A stretch of 13,645 nucleotides of DNA from an uncultured Clostridium sp. (GTDB taxonomy: Bacteria; Bacillota; Clostridia; TANB77; CAG-508): NCBI GenBank assembly GCA_945937855.1, contig CAMEUC010000016.1, positions 1 through 13,645 of the forward strand. The letters run 5' to 3'. Positions 1 through 6,145 of this stretch are shown in pieces (the first letter of the stretch is position 1; every line of letters starts with the position of its first letter). The notes under the pieces were generated by a model. The model had not been told where the DNA came from, searched no databases, and saw only the letters and a program-made list of their open reading frames with translations. The translations under genes were made by a program, and so were the position numbers.

Positions 1-455
1 TAATCTACCTTTCTAATGTTAATTTCATATCCTTTTAGTTTTATTGTTTCTTTATTTTCTACTGCTTCAATTATATCATTTAAAGTTATATCTCCTATTT
101 TACATTTAGTATTTTCTCCATTTGAACCCTCTATTTTTAAGTCGCTAATAAAGAAATCTCCTTGTTCATAATTTTTAGCAACAATAATTGAAAAATAATT
201 ATTGTCATCAAAAACTTCTTGTGCATCTTGGCTATAAAAACAAATAACCATTGTATCCCCACTAGCACAAAAAGAATATGGAGATTCTATTCCATTCTCT
301 AATTGTCGTTTAACACTTTGTACACATTCATTTATCCAATTTTCTATTCTATTATTATTTACACTAACTGCTCCATCTGATTGCCCAAATTTATACCACA
401 CATTATCGTGTTCAGAATCTGGCTCATATGGATATTTTATTTTTCTTATTTCCAT
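1..455 (-). CDS. Unrecognised phage protein, C-terminus outside the window
   Basis: An open frame starts at ATG 455-453 (MEIRKIKYPYEPDSEHDN...) and stays open through base 1, so about 151 residues are visible and the C-terminus lies outside the window. GAGGAG sits six bases upstream of the ATG, which fixes the start. The product looks soluble and mixed alpha/beta, with no signal peptide or membrane segment. It contains acidic stretches and four scattered cysteines without a metal-binding CxxC pair. I do not recognise a family. It follows the small membrane-protein gene at 473-751 by 17 bases and is probably co-transcribed with it from the promoter near 1074-1102. Confidence 0.8.
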   Translation of the reverse strand, partial: MEIRKIKYPYEPDSEHDNVWYKFGQSDGAVSVNNNRIENWINECVQSVKRQLENGIESPYSFCASGDTMVICFYSQDAQEVFDDNNYFSIIVAKNYEQGDFFISDLKIEGSNGENTKCKIGDITLNDIIEAVENKETIKLKGYEINIRKVD

Positions 456-472
456 AATGCACTCCTCTATAA

Positions 473-751
473 TTATTTTATATTCTTTAATTTTTCTTTA
501 ACTTCAGAATCAAAATATCTATGATACCATTTTTTATTTTCAGTTATACGAATCCAAGTCCATTCATCTTCTATACGCTCAACTCTAAAATAACTTGGTT
601 TCATAATTTGAAAATATACATTCGAAATTAACCAAATCCAAAAATGGTATTCTGGATAAACATTCCATAATCCAAGAAAAAATAATAAACCAAATATCAA
701 AAATACTACTAAATTTGCCTTTATAAAAGCAAAGATATAATATTTTAACAT
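473..751 (-). CDS. Small membrane protein, unknown function
   Basis: A 92-residue protein starting MLKYYIFAFIKANLVVF. Residues about 5-30 form a strongly hydrophobic segment, and residues about 33-48 are aromatic-rich and moderately hydrophobic, so one or two membrane spans are likely. The remaining C-terminal half is charged and Trp-rich (EDEWTWIRI, KKWYHRYF) and probably faces the cytoplasm. The start is supported by AAGGAGTTGTATTAATG. The gene begins 12 bases after the stop of the 764-1030 gene, so they form one operon. No family recognised; small membrane proteins of this kind are common among phage accessory genes. Confidence 0.75.
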   Translation of the reverse strand: MLKYYIFAFIKANLVVFLIFGLLFFLGLWNVYPEYHFWIWLISNVYFQIMKPSYFRVERIEDEWTWIRITENKKWYHRYFDSEVKEKLKNIK

Positions 752-763
752 TAATACAACTCC

Positions 764-1030
764 TTAAAATCCTTGCACTTTTCTATATTCAATTTCTCTT
801 TCATATCTTTCTAAACGAGATTCTAAAAGTTGTTGTTTACTATATTCATCTAATTGTTCTTGTTCGTCAATAAGAATATAATCTATATCGTTTAAAAGTT
901 CTTGACATTGAGAAATTATTATATTGTACTTTTCGGAAGATAAATCTTTAAGCATTGTTACAACAGAATCTAAAATATCATATGAATATTCTAAAACATC
1001 AATTTCTTCTTCCAAATTTTGTCCATCCAT
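764..1030 (-). CDS. Small acidic helical protein, unknown function
   Basis: An 88-residue protein beginning MDGQNLEEEIDVLEYSYD, rich in Glu, Asp, Leu and Gln. It is predicted all-helical with heptad-like spacing over about residues 45-85. The chosen start (ATG 1030-1028) has GAAAGGAG seven bases upstream; an ATG 18 bases further upstream has no ribosome site. It is the first gene after the consensus promoter at 1074-1102, with a leader of roughly 35 bases. No family recognised. Being short, acidic and first after a very strong and probably repressible promoter, it resembles early host-takeover or regulatory phage proteins, but that is inference. Confidence 0.75.
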   Translation of the reverse strand: MDGQNLEEEIDVLEYSYDILDSVVTMLKDLSSEKYNIIISQCQELLNDIDYILIDEQEQLDEYSKQQLLESRLERYEREIEYRKVQGF

Positions 1031-1073
1031 AGCCTTCTCCTTTCGCAAACTAACTTTCTACAATCCTAACTAT

Positions 1074-1102
1074 ATTATATCATACTGACAACTATTTGTC
1101 AA
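1074..1102 (-). promoter_or_regulatory. Consensus sigma-A promoter with operator-like palindrome
   Basis: On the minus strand TTGACA (1102-1097) and TATAAT (1079-1074) are both perfect and separated by exactly 17 bp. A TGA directly before the -10 makes it an extended -10 promoter. Overlapping the -35 and spacer is the perfect inverted repeat TGACAA-ATAG-TTGTCA (1101-1086). The same repeat sits at the same place in the promoter at 1760-1788. The 12 bases upstream of the -35 (TTCCATCTAAC plus context) are shared as well. It should drive 764-1030 and the genes after it; the start site would be near 1067. Confidence 0.88.
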
Positions 1103-1137
1103 GTTAGATGGAATACCCTACCATCTTGTCCAGCATC

Positions 1138-1437
1138 TTATAAATACCAATTTTCTGCCTTGTTTTTTAATAAAAAATCAATTCTTTGTTTACATAACTG
1201 AATCGTTTCATAGCTGTTAGATGAAAGCATAATATCAATATTATTATTTAATTCTAAAAGTTCAAGAAAAGCACAATATATGTCGTCTATAAATAAGAAA
1301 TCTATCATCTGTAAAGCCATACTTTGAGCTGTATTTCTTATTGCTTTATAAAAAGAAAAATAATCTATAAACTCTTCGTTGGATAAGAAATTTTTCCATT
1401 GTTTTTTTACTGCTCTTTTATTTATCAATTGTGTCAT
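1138..1437 (-). CDS. Small unrecognised protein
   Basis: A 99-residue protein beginning MTQLINKRAVKKQWKNFLS. It is basic at the N-terminus, then mostly helical and hydrophobic (SFYKAIRNTAQSMALQMIDF, FLELLELNNNIDIMLSS). The start at 1437 is supported by GGGAG six bases upstream; upstream in-frame ATGs lie inside the preceding gene and lack a ribosome site. It overlaps the end of the 1418-1729 gene by 20 bases, so translation is probably coupled. The stop lies about 35 bases before the -35 box of the next promoter. No family recognised. Confidence 0.72.
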   Translation of the reverse strand: MTQLINKRAVKKQWKNFLSNEEFIDYFSFYKAIRNTAQSMALQMIDFLFIDDIYCAFLELLELNNNIDIMLSSNSYETIQLCKQRIDFLLKNKAENWYL

Positions 1438-1729
1438 AATTATCTCCCATTTCATCATAGTAATTTTTTTCTGCTTGACTTTGTTCATATTCCCAAAGCT
1501 CTTGTTCTTTAACTTCTAATTCCATCATTAAATCATCAAATAAAGCATTATAATTACTCATACTTCTTCTTAATTCTTCGACTGACTTTACATAATCTGA
1601 CAAGTATTTGTCACCAGAATAAAAATAACTTACATTATGTGATAATGCATCCTTTGCTTTTTCTATTATGTTTTTTAGTGCATTATCTAATGCAGTATAA
1701 GCTATAATGTTCTCTTGTGTTAATGCCAT
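1418..1729 (-). CDS. Small acidic helical protein, unknown function
   Basis: A 103-residue protein starting MALTQENIIAYTALDNALKN. It is almost entirely helical, with a very acidic Tyr-rich C-terminus (ELWEYEQSQAEKNYYDEMGD). The start at 1729 is set by an AAGGAGGAG ribosome site. An in-frame extension to 1777 would begin inside the promoter at 1760-1788, upstream of the transcription start, and is excluded. It is the first gene read from that promoter, with a leader of about 24 bases. Its size, acidity, helical content and promoter resemble the 764-1030 gene, but I see no convincing alignment between the two. No family recognised. Confidence 0.75.
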   Translation of the reverse strand: MALTQENIIAYTALDNALKNIIEKAKDALSHNVSYFYSGDKYLSDYVKSVEELRRSMSNYNALFDDLMMELEVKEQELWEYEQSQAEKNYYDEMGDNYDTIDK

Positions 1730-1759
1730 AAATATCTCCTCCTTTTTTAATATATAAGT

Positions 1760-1788
1760 ATTATACCACGGTGACAATTAGTTGTCAA
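1760..1788 (-). promoter_or_regulatory. Consensus sigma-A promoter with the same operator-like palindrome
   Basis: Minus-strand TTGACA (1788-1783), 17-bp spacer, TATAAT (1765-1760), with TGG before the -10. TGACAA-CTAA-TTGTCA (1787-1772) is a perfect 6-4-6 inverted repeat over the -35 and spacer. The sequence from TTCCATCTAAC through TTGACAA is identical to the promoter at 1074-1102. This suggests a duplicated, co-regulated promoter. The predicted start near 1753 precedes the 1418-1729 gene. Confidence 0.88.
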
Positions 1789-1806
1789 GTTAGATGGAAA
1801 TTAAGA

Positions 1807-1832
1807 AAGGGTGGACAAAAATGTTCACCTTT
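1807..1832 (-). terminator. Hairpin after the 1831-2256 gene, possible weak terminator
   Basis: An inverted repeat at 1807-1817 / 1822-1832 with an AAAA (minus: TTTT) loop begins at the stop codon of the 1831-2256 gene and ends just before the next promoter, where a terminator is expected. Read on the minus strand the stem has two A-C mismatches and only a CTTTCTT tail, so termination would be weak. On the plus strand the same positions are G-U pairs, making that fold better. The function and direction are therefore uncertain. Confidence 0.4.
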
Positions 1833-2256
1833 AAAATAATAAAAATTTATTTTCCGTATAAGAATTTGGTATATAATAAATTACCTCCCCATTCTCCCAT
1901 TCACAACTTATAGATTTTGGAAATTCAATTTCAATAGATTCTTCTAAATATTCTAAATTTCTTTTTAAATCATTTTTAATTAAAAATAATATTGATTTTT
2001 TAATTATATCTTTTGCTTCACTTATTTTTTCTTTTGGAATTTTTTCTTCATAAAGCCAATCTCTAACATTGTCTCTTTGAATAGATATGTCAACATATTT
2101 TCTAACATCTTCTGGATTATCTTTATCTTTGAGCTCATCTAATTGTTTATTAAAATATGCATCAGTAATAAATATTAATCCATTTACTTTTGTTTCTAAA
2201 ATATCTTCAATTTTTTCAGCATAATCATTATCATTTACATTTATTCTTATTATCAT
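1831..2256 (-). CDS. Unrecognised phage protein
   Basis: A 141-residue protein starting MIIRINVNDNDYAEKIEDIL. A short beta-strand start is followed by long amphipathic helices rich in Lys, Glu, Asp and Ile. There are no Cys-based zinc sites, signal peptide or membrane span. AAGGAGGG lies six bases before the ATG. It has its own perfect promoter (2279-2307), with the start site only about 17 bases before the coding region, and is followed by a hairpin, so it may be a single-gene unit. No family recognised. Confidence 0.75.
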   Translation of the reverse strand: MIIRINVNDNDYAEKIEDILETKVNGLIFITDAYFNKQLDELKDKDNPEDVRKYVDISIQRDNVRDWLYEEKIPKEKISEAKDIIKKSILFLIKNDLKRNLEYLEESIEIEFPKSISCEWENGEVIYYIPNSYTENKFLLF

Positions 2257-2278
2257 AGTTTCCCTCCTTACTATTTAC

Positions 2279-2307
2279 ATTATATCATATAATGTAAAAT
2301 TTGTCAA
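2279..2307 (-). promoter_or_regulatory. Consensus sigma-A promoter for the 1831-2256 gene
   Basis: Minus-strand TTGACA (2307-2302), exactly 17 bp, then TATAAT (2284-2279), with TGA just before the -10. It lacks the TGACAA-N4-TTGTCA repeat of the promoters at 1074 and 1760, so it is probably regulated differently. It lies directly downstream of the terminator at 2322-2352. Confidence 0.87.
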
Positions 2308-2315
2308 GTATTTTC

Positions 2316-2512
2316 ATATAAAAAAGAAAAGTACTGATACTACTTTTCTTTTATGGGGATTGCATAAGTTCCTCACACCCTTATGTAATCAAATGAATGA
2401 AAACATTTAATTTTTCATTTTACTTTAATACTTTCTCTTTAGTAAAAATCAAATTGAAATATACTACACAACTATTCTATTGATATATTTTGAGTCTTAC
2501 ATATCTAAAGAC
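2316..2512 (-). ncRNA. Candidate small RNA of about 195 nt with own promoter and terminator
   Basis: The segment is bounded by a perfect promoter (2519-2547) and a strong intrinsic terminator (2322-2352) and has no credible reading frame; only a few-codon ORFs occur. Read in the transcribed direction it holds successive hairpins: 2441-2447 with 2418-2424 (7 bp), 2412-2419 with 2396-2403 (8 bp), 2380-2390 with 2358-2368 (11 bp with one A-C mismatch, 11-nt loop), and the terminator. The first two share two bases, so they compete slightly. I do not recognise an RNA family. It could be a trans-acting phage small RNA or a long leader. Confidence 0.5.
2322..2352 (-). terminator. Intrinsic terminator of the 2316-2512 RNA
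   Basis: A perfect 12-bp stem (2322-2333 with 2341-2352) has a 7-nt loop. In the minus direction it ends in CTTTTTT. The stem is A/T-rich (AAAAGAAAAGTA), so stability is moderate. It separates the small RNA from the next promoter at 2279-2307. Confidence 0.72.
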
Positions 2513-2518
2513 AGTTAT

Positions 2519-2547
2519 ATTATACAATATATTTTTATATTTGTCAA
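2519..2547 (-). promoter_or_regulatory. Consensus sigma-A promoter inside the gene-free region
   Basis: Minus-strand TTGACA (2547-2542), 17-bp AT-rich spacer, TATAAT (2524-2519); both boxes are perfect. The predicted start is near 2512. No gene begins for the next 250 bases and a terminator intervenes, so its product should be the small RNA at 2316-2512. Confidence 0.85.
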
Positions 2548-2558
2548 GTTAAATAGTT

Positions 2559-2650
2559 AAAAAAGTAATAAGCCCTTAAAGAGCTAGGTTTTTGAAACTC
2601 ACTGCGAGGGCAGACTTTCACTCTAAAAGGACTATGCATCTTGGAAATAT
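2559..2650 (-). ncRNA. Candidate small structured RNA, about 90 nt
   Basis: It starts downstream of the promoter at 2657-2685 and folds into one long hairpin. Minus-strand AGTCCTT (2633-2627) pairs with AAGGGCT (2577-2571), and AGAG with CTCT inside it across a UU/UU internal loop. An inner stem TGAAA/TTTCA and CTGC/GCAG carries a CCTC tetraloop (2593-2620). One outer pair is G-U on the minus strand but C-A on the plus strand, which supports the minus direction. The hairpin is followed by TATTAC and six T residues (2564-2559), a possible imperfect terminator. No coding frame. It is not a tRNA and matches no riboswitch I know. Confidence 0.55.
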
Positions 2651-2656
2651 ATATAT

Positions 2657-2685
2657 AATATATATCTAATTGTTATATTTGTCAA
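2657..2685 (-). promoter_or_regulatory. Sigma-A promoter for the small structured RNA
   Basis: Minus-strand TTGACA (2685-2680), 17-bp spacer and a near-consensus TATATT (2662-2657). The -35 lies only 6 bases after the stop codon of the 2692-3231 gene. The predicted start near 2650 is immediately ahead of the hairpin RNA. Confidence 0.75.
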
Positions 2686-2691
2686 GTATTT

Positions 2692-3231
2692 TTAAAAAAT
2701 AATTTTATTTTTATTTAAAAGTTTTCTATATTTCCCCACATCTCTATACAAACTTTTCATTAATGAATATTGCAATAATTCATCATCTACTAATGGTTCT
2801 TGTTTTTTTGCTTTTTTAATATTAACTAACCATCGTCCATCTGGAACATACACTCCTACATAATCTGGTATTTTGTTTTGTACCTTCTCATATATTTCTT
2901 TAGGCATTATATAGTAATTAAAATGTCCAACAAATGTTATATGATGTCCAGAATTAAAATCAGCTACTGAAGATTTTATCTCATAACATCTCCAAATATT
3001 TTTATTTTTCTCCCAACTCAACAAATCAACTATTTCTGTAATTTCTCTTTGAACTTTTTTGGGTTCTGGGATTATAACGTCTTTACTTTTGTATTTTAAA
3101 GCTCTTTCATACCATATGGGGAATGCTTCTTGTTTTATATTAATTCCCACTTCAAGACAAAGGAAAGTTCCTAATTTTCTAAATGTATTTAAAGCACATT
3201 GTTCTAAATCTTTTGTTGTTTGTGATTTCAT
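2692..3231 (-). CDS. PD-(D/E)XK-like (MmcB-type) nuclease fold protein
   Basis: A 179-residue soluble protein. Residues 63-110 show the core expected of a PD-(D/E)XK nuclease: E63 and D69 in EITEIVDLL, then E84-I-K86 in CYEIKSSVADF, followed by a conserved-looking GHFNYYIMP and VGVYVPDGR. This arrangement resembles the MmcB/PD-(D/E)XK proteins commonly found in phages, where a role in DNA repair or processing is assumed. The ATG overlaps the stop of the preceding gene (ATGA), with AAGGGG upstream. It is the last gene of the long cluster before the small-RNA region. Family assignment is by motif only; the enzyme activity is inferred. Confidence 0.65.
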   Translation of the reverse strand: MKSQTTKDLEQCALNTFRKLGTFLCLEVGINIKQEAFPIWYERALKYKSKDVIIPEPKKVQREITEIVDLLSWEKNKNIWRCYEIKSSVADFNSGHHITFVGHFNYYIMPKEIYEKVQNKIPDYVGVYVPDGRWLVNIKKAKKQEPLVDDELLQYSLMKSLYRDVGKYRKLLNKNKIIF

Positions 3232-3407
3232 ATTTCAGACCCCTTATTTTTATAAATTGTTGATGAGCGAATATCTTTCCATAAAATAGAATGGTTCTCC
3301 AATTTCAAATATTGACTTGTCTCCCCATAATATTTATCTACAATTTGAGAACCATCTTTTTTTATAACTAAGACTCTTTGTCCTTTACGGAATTCGTGAT
3401 GTACCAT
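3228..3407 (-). CDS. Small beta-rich (SH3/KOW-like) protein
   Basis: A 59-residue protein starting MVHHEFRKGQRVLVIKKDGS. Alternating hydrophobic residues and turns (VLVIKKDGSQIVDKYYGE, YLKLENHSILWKDI) suggest a small five-strand barrel such as an SH3 or KOW fold. The start is taken at 3407 because its ATG overlaps the preceding stop as TAATG, an arrangement seen at several junctions in this window. A TTG-initiated form from 3428 is possible. It ends in an ATGA overlap with the nuclease-like gene, so the two are translationally coupled. Function unknown. Confidence 0.68.
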   Translation of the reverse strand: MVHHEFRKGQRVLVIKKDGSQIVDKYYGETSQYLKLENHSILWKDIRSSTIYKNKGSEI

Positions 3408-3709
3408 TAATCCATCTTCGCTCCACAATGTTTACAACAATCTAATTCTTTAGCACATTGTAAACATAAATCATCTGCATCTGTTGTTGGAAAATCCATT
3501 TCCTTCCCACAATTTGCACAATTTTTTGTCCAAAAAGCTTGCCCTGCTATTCCATCATTCATTATATAATAACAATGTTTACAAATCATTTCTCCTTGCC
3601 TAGTCATTTTATGAGGGTCTTCATCATAATTTTTTATTTTATTTCTCATTTTTTCAACGTGATGTTTGTTATAATAAGTTGCATTATCCTTCATTCCAGA
3701 ATCAAACAT
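3407..3709 (-). CDS. Cys-rich double zinc-ribbon protein
   Basis: A 100-residue protein with nine cysteines: C43/C46, C64/C67, C82/C85, C91, C92 and C95. The CxxC pairs (CKHC, CANC, CLQC, CKHC) indicate two zinc sites, in an N-terminal ribbon (43-67) and a C-terminal ribbon (82-95). A conserved-looking GIAGQAFWTKNC lies between the first two pairs. The first 40 residues are basic and disordered-looking. The start has AAGGAGG and lies three bases after the radical SAM stop, so the two are tightly linked. Proteins of this pattern occur in phages without assigned function; nucleic-acid or protein binding is plausible. Confidence 0.75.
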   Translation of the reverse strand: MFDSGMKDNATYYNKHHVEKMRNKIKNYDEDPHKMTRQGEMICKHCYYIMNDGIAGQAFWTKNCANCGKEMDFPTTDADDLCLQCAKELDCCKHCGAKMD

Positions 3710-3712
3710 AAG

Positions 3713-4597
3713 CTATTCCTCCTTAGCCTTTATTTTATTCCAAAGATTATTAAATTCAGAAAGAGGAAATCTATCTGGAGAAGTTGATGATTTTGCACAT
3801 TCTTGTTTAACCATATCAACATACATTGTATATTGTCCGTCATCTCCCATATAGAATTCTTTCCATTTTTCTTCTCCTATAACAGTTCTAATATCCAATT
3901 GTTTAATAGATAGATTATCAAAGCTAACTACTTTACATCTTGTAAACAATGTAGGTAATATTTCTCTAAGTTCTCGTATTCTAACTGTAATTTGATTAGA
4001 ATAATTTTTAAAATAATCTTCTCCTCTTCCCCAATTCTTATAGCCTAATATAAGGATTTTTGCCCCTTTATTAGCAAAATATTCGAAAACATCTCTTGAA
4101 TGATATCCTGCTATTAAATGAACTACTGCATTAGGATATGATAAGATTTTATCCCAAACTTCATCATCTACATTGGTAAATGATACTCCTAATCCATATA
4201 TCAATTGATTGTTTATTAAGTAATCTATTTTTGTTTCTTCCCATTCTCTTTGATTTATTGTAATACTTGGAAGTACTCCTTGCTCTTTTAATTCTTCAAG
4301 GAATGGAATCAAATCTGGATGATATGTTACAGCTCCTCCACCTAAAGCTAACTCTGTACCACTATGTAATGTTTTAATAAATGGATGATGTAGAATTTTT
4401 CCATATTCTCCATCTTCAGAACTTTTTTCGTGGCACATTGGACAATTAAATGGACAATAATTACTAATTTTCATATCCATACTTTCTGGAAATTCTGGGA
4501 TTAAACAATCTAAATCATTATATCTTATTTTTGTACCATCATCAAAAATTGCCACATTATAGTTCCCATTTCTATATTTACTTAACAATTTTTTCAT
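3713..4597 (-). CDS. Radical SAM domain protein
   Basis: A 294-residue protein with the canonical CxxxCxxC cluster motif (C48, C52, C55 in NYCPFNCPMC). This binds a 4Fe-4S cluster and S-adenosylmethionine to generate a 5'-deoxyadenosyl radical. A glycine motif follows (GGG, 86-88), then a TIM-barrel-like run including SITINQ. There is no SPASM or other C-terminal Cys cluster, only single C221 and C267. The C-terminus has CAKSSTSPDRFPL. Stand-alone radical SAM proteins with this layout are known in phages without a defined substrate. It lies between the FETNSSSTH paralogues and the zinc-ribbon gene, so one of those may be a partner; that is inference. AAAGGAAGAG supports the start. Confidence 0.9.
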   Translation of the reverse strand: MKKLLSKYRNGNYNVAIFDDGTKIRYNDLDCLIPEFPESMDMKISNYCPFNCPMCHEKSSEDGEYGKILHHPFIKTLHSGTELALGGGAVTYHPDLIPFLEELKEQGVLPSITINQREWEETKIDYLINNQLIYGLGVSFTNVDDEVWDKILSYPNAVVHLIAGYHSRDVFEYFANKGAKILILGYKNWGRGEDYFKNYSNQITVRIRELREILPTLFTRCKVVSFDNLSIKQLDIRTVIGEEKWKEFYMGDDGQYTMYVDMVKQECAKSSTSPDRFPLSEFNNLWNKIKAKEE

Positions 4598-4618
4598 ATT
4601 ACTCTTCCTTTCTAAAAT

Positions 4619-5056
4619 TTATCCATCATAACCATATTGACAATAGATATGTATTTTTTCTCCCTTTGGAGTAGTATAAGTAGTTGCATCTCCTTCGAGT
4701 TCTCTTCTTTCCCATTGTGTTTCCCATTCTTCAAAAGACATAGGCATATCATAAGTATCTAAATACCATACTCCTTCATCAATCATAGTTTTGACATAAT
4801 CTTCTAATCTATGTTCTTTAATCGCATCGGCAATTTCTTCTGCAAAATCTTGGTCATTAGCATATTCCATAACCAAACTACCATAAATTTCTTTTATTTT
4901 ATTATCTCTAGCATATTTACCAACAAAATCATTTGAACTTTCTACATAGAATAAATCTCCATTTTTCCACTTTTCTAATTGACTATCTTCTACGACTACC
5001 ATATTATGTGTACTTGAACTATTTGTTTCAAAACAACCTTCTCTAACATTTATCAT
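4619..5056 (-). CDS. FETNSSSTH-motif protein, copy 3
   Basis: A 145-residue member of a three-gene family. The N-terminus MINVREGCFETNSSSTHNMV matches the other two copies in R-x-G-x-FETNSSSTH, after which the sequences diverge. Here it is followed by an acidic region (EIADAIKEHRLEDYVKTM) and a C-terminus ending YCQYGYDG. No signal peptide or membrane segment. The ATG lies two bases after the stop of copy 2, with GGGAGAG inside the end of that gene. The motif is known to me from unannotated phage proteins; the function is not established. It directly precedes the radical SAM gene. Confidence 0.78.
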   Translation of the reverse strand: MINVREGCFETNSSSTHNMVVVEDSQLEKWKNGDLFYVESSNDFVGKYARDNKIKEIYGSLVMEYANDQDFAEEIADAIKEHRLEDYVKTMIDEGVWYLDTYDMPMSFEEWETQWERRELEGDATTYTTPKGEKIHIYCQYGYDG

Positions 5057-5058
5057 AA

Positions 5059-5610
5059 TTAATCTCTCCCAAAACGAATATAATTTCCATTCTTTAAATA
5101 TATATCTAATTTTTGCTCAAAAGATAAATCACCTTGTTTTTCTTCGTTGAATAATCTGTCTTCATCTGGATTTTCCATATATCGTATTAAATCATCAAGT
5201 GTTTCTGCCACAACTGCATTAGTTCCCCAAGGTACTAATTGATGATTTATCTCTGCAATATATTCTACATCATCATATATTCCATCTTTATTTGCAGGAA
5301 ATCTAATTTCTTTATCAAATGTTTTTCTAACATATTCTGCAATTTCTTTATATTCGCTATTTTCAGTAACTTCTTCAATTAATTCTTCATAAGTATTGCA
5401 AGAATATTTTACTTTGTTTGCAATATGAGAAATCAAATAAGAAATTTTTTCTTCTAAAGTTTCTAATACATAATAATCGTCTGTATCAATCCATTCTATT
5501 TTTATATGTTTTGCTAATGGAACATATCCAGAATCACTTCTATCTGATATTATTAATGAATGTGTGCTTGAGCTGTTTGTTTCAAAAACTCCATTTCTAA
5601 TTTGTTTCAT
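5059..5610 (-). CDS. FETNSSSTH-motif protein, copy 2
   Basis: A 183-residue protein starting MKQIRNGVFETNSSSTHSLI. The start at 5610 places the motif at the N-terminus, as in the other copies, and has GGGAGGAG seven bases upstream; a longer form to 5655 would overlap copy 1 without gain. The remainder is acidic and mixed alpha/beta. A segment LEEKISYLISHI resembles TDEKFAYLIMGV of copy 1 at a similar position, so the homology extends past the motif. It begins 13 bases after copy 1. Function unknown. Confidence 0.8.
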   Translation of the reverse strand: MKQIRNGVFETNSSSTHSLIISDRSDSGYVPLAKHIKIEWIDTDDYYVLETLEEKISYLISHIANKVKYSCNTYEELIEEVTENSEYKEIAEYVRKTFDKEIRFPANKDGIYDDVEYIAEINHQLVPWGTNAVVAETLDDLIRYMENPDEDRLFNEEKQGDLSFEQKLDIYLKNGNYIRFGRD

Positions 5611-5623
5611 AAAAAACTCCTCC

Positions 5624-6145
5624 CTAATTTCCTTTATAAAATTCGTCATATTCATAATTTACTTTGATATCTTGATATCCATCTTCATTATCATTCCCTG
5701 TTAGAATGAAGCTATCATCACTAAATAAATATCTTTTTAACATTTCGTCATTTTGAAGTAAGGCATCAACCATCTCTTCTAATTCGCTTGCGTGGTCGAC
5801 ATATCCATCATAAGAGTCATAATACATTGAGTTGTTATAGCATACGATATCTAATCCTTCGATATGTACATTCTTTACCCATTGCCCAATTGTTTTAATT
5901 AACTTATCAAGTTTTTGAGATATTTCTACAAAATTATCACTATATCCTGCAACTACTCCCATTATTAAATAAGCAAACTTTTCATCAGTACTTCTATACT
6001 TTTCATATTCCCATCCGAATTCGTAATCTTTTATATTTACTTTTAATTCTTCTGGGACTCTTACAAAGGTGTCTTCTTTTGTAATACATATTGAATGTGT
6101 ACTTGATGAATTTGTTTCAAATGTTCCTTTTCTAATATTAATCAT
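5624..6145 (-). CDS. FETNSSSTH-motif protein, copy 1
   Basis: A 173-residue protein starting MINIRKGTFETNSSSTHSIC, the first of three tandem paralogues. After the motif come a basic strand region, the segment TDEKFAYLIMGV shared with copy 2, and a strongly acidic C-terminal half with many Asp and Tyr residues. AAGGAGG precedes the ATG, and the gene overlaps the end of the 6138-6470 gene by 8 bases. The Ser/Thr/Asn-rich motif at residues 9-17 is invariant across the copies, which implies that it is a functional site rather than a linker. Function unknown. Confidence 0.8.
   Translation of the reverse strand: MINIRKGTFETNSSSTHSICITKEDTFVRVPEELKVNIKDYEFGWEYEKYRSTDEKFAYLIMGVVAGYSDNFVEISQKLDKLIKTIGQWVKNVHIEGLDIVCYNNSMYYDSYDGYVDHASELEEMVDALLQNDEMLKRYLFSDDSFILTGNDNEDGYQDIKVNYEYDEFYKGN

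Noticed and set aside
1730..1777. Longer start of the 1418-1729 gene
   Set aside because: The extension begins within the promoter, upstream of the predicted transcription start, and has no ribosome site.
2358..2390. Plus-strand transcription of the 11-bp hairpin, where the odd pair is G-U rather than A-C
   Set aside because: No plus-strand promoter nearby, and all promoters and the terminator tail point to the minus strand. A single pair is weak evidence.
2571..2650. Possible tRNA in the small-RNA segment
   Set aside because: No acceptor stem of 7 bp with T-loop GTTC-A and anticodon arm could be placed; the segment folds as one extended hairpin.
2686..2700. Recurring TTGTCAAGT strings as a direct-repeat family
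   Set aside because: They are the -35 boxes of separate promoters (TTGACA on the minus strand) and are explained as such.
3059..3289. Plus-strand open frame opposite the nuclease-like gene
   Set aside because: No ribosome site or promoter, low-complexity product, and it lies wholly against a better minus-strand gene.
3408..3428. TTG start of the small beta-rich protein
   Set aside because: The ATG at 3407 gives the TAATG overlap used at other junctions here; the TTG would need an extra 21-base overlap.
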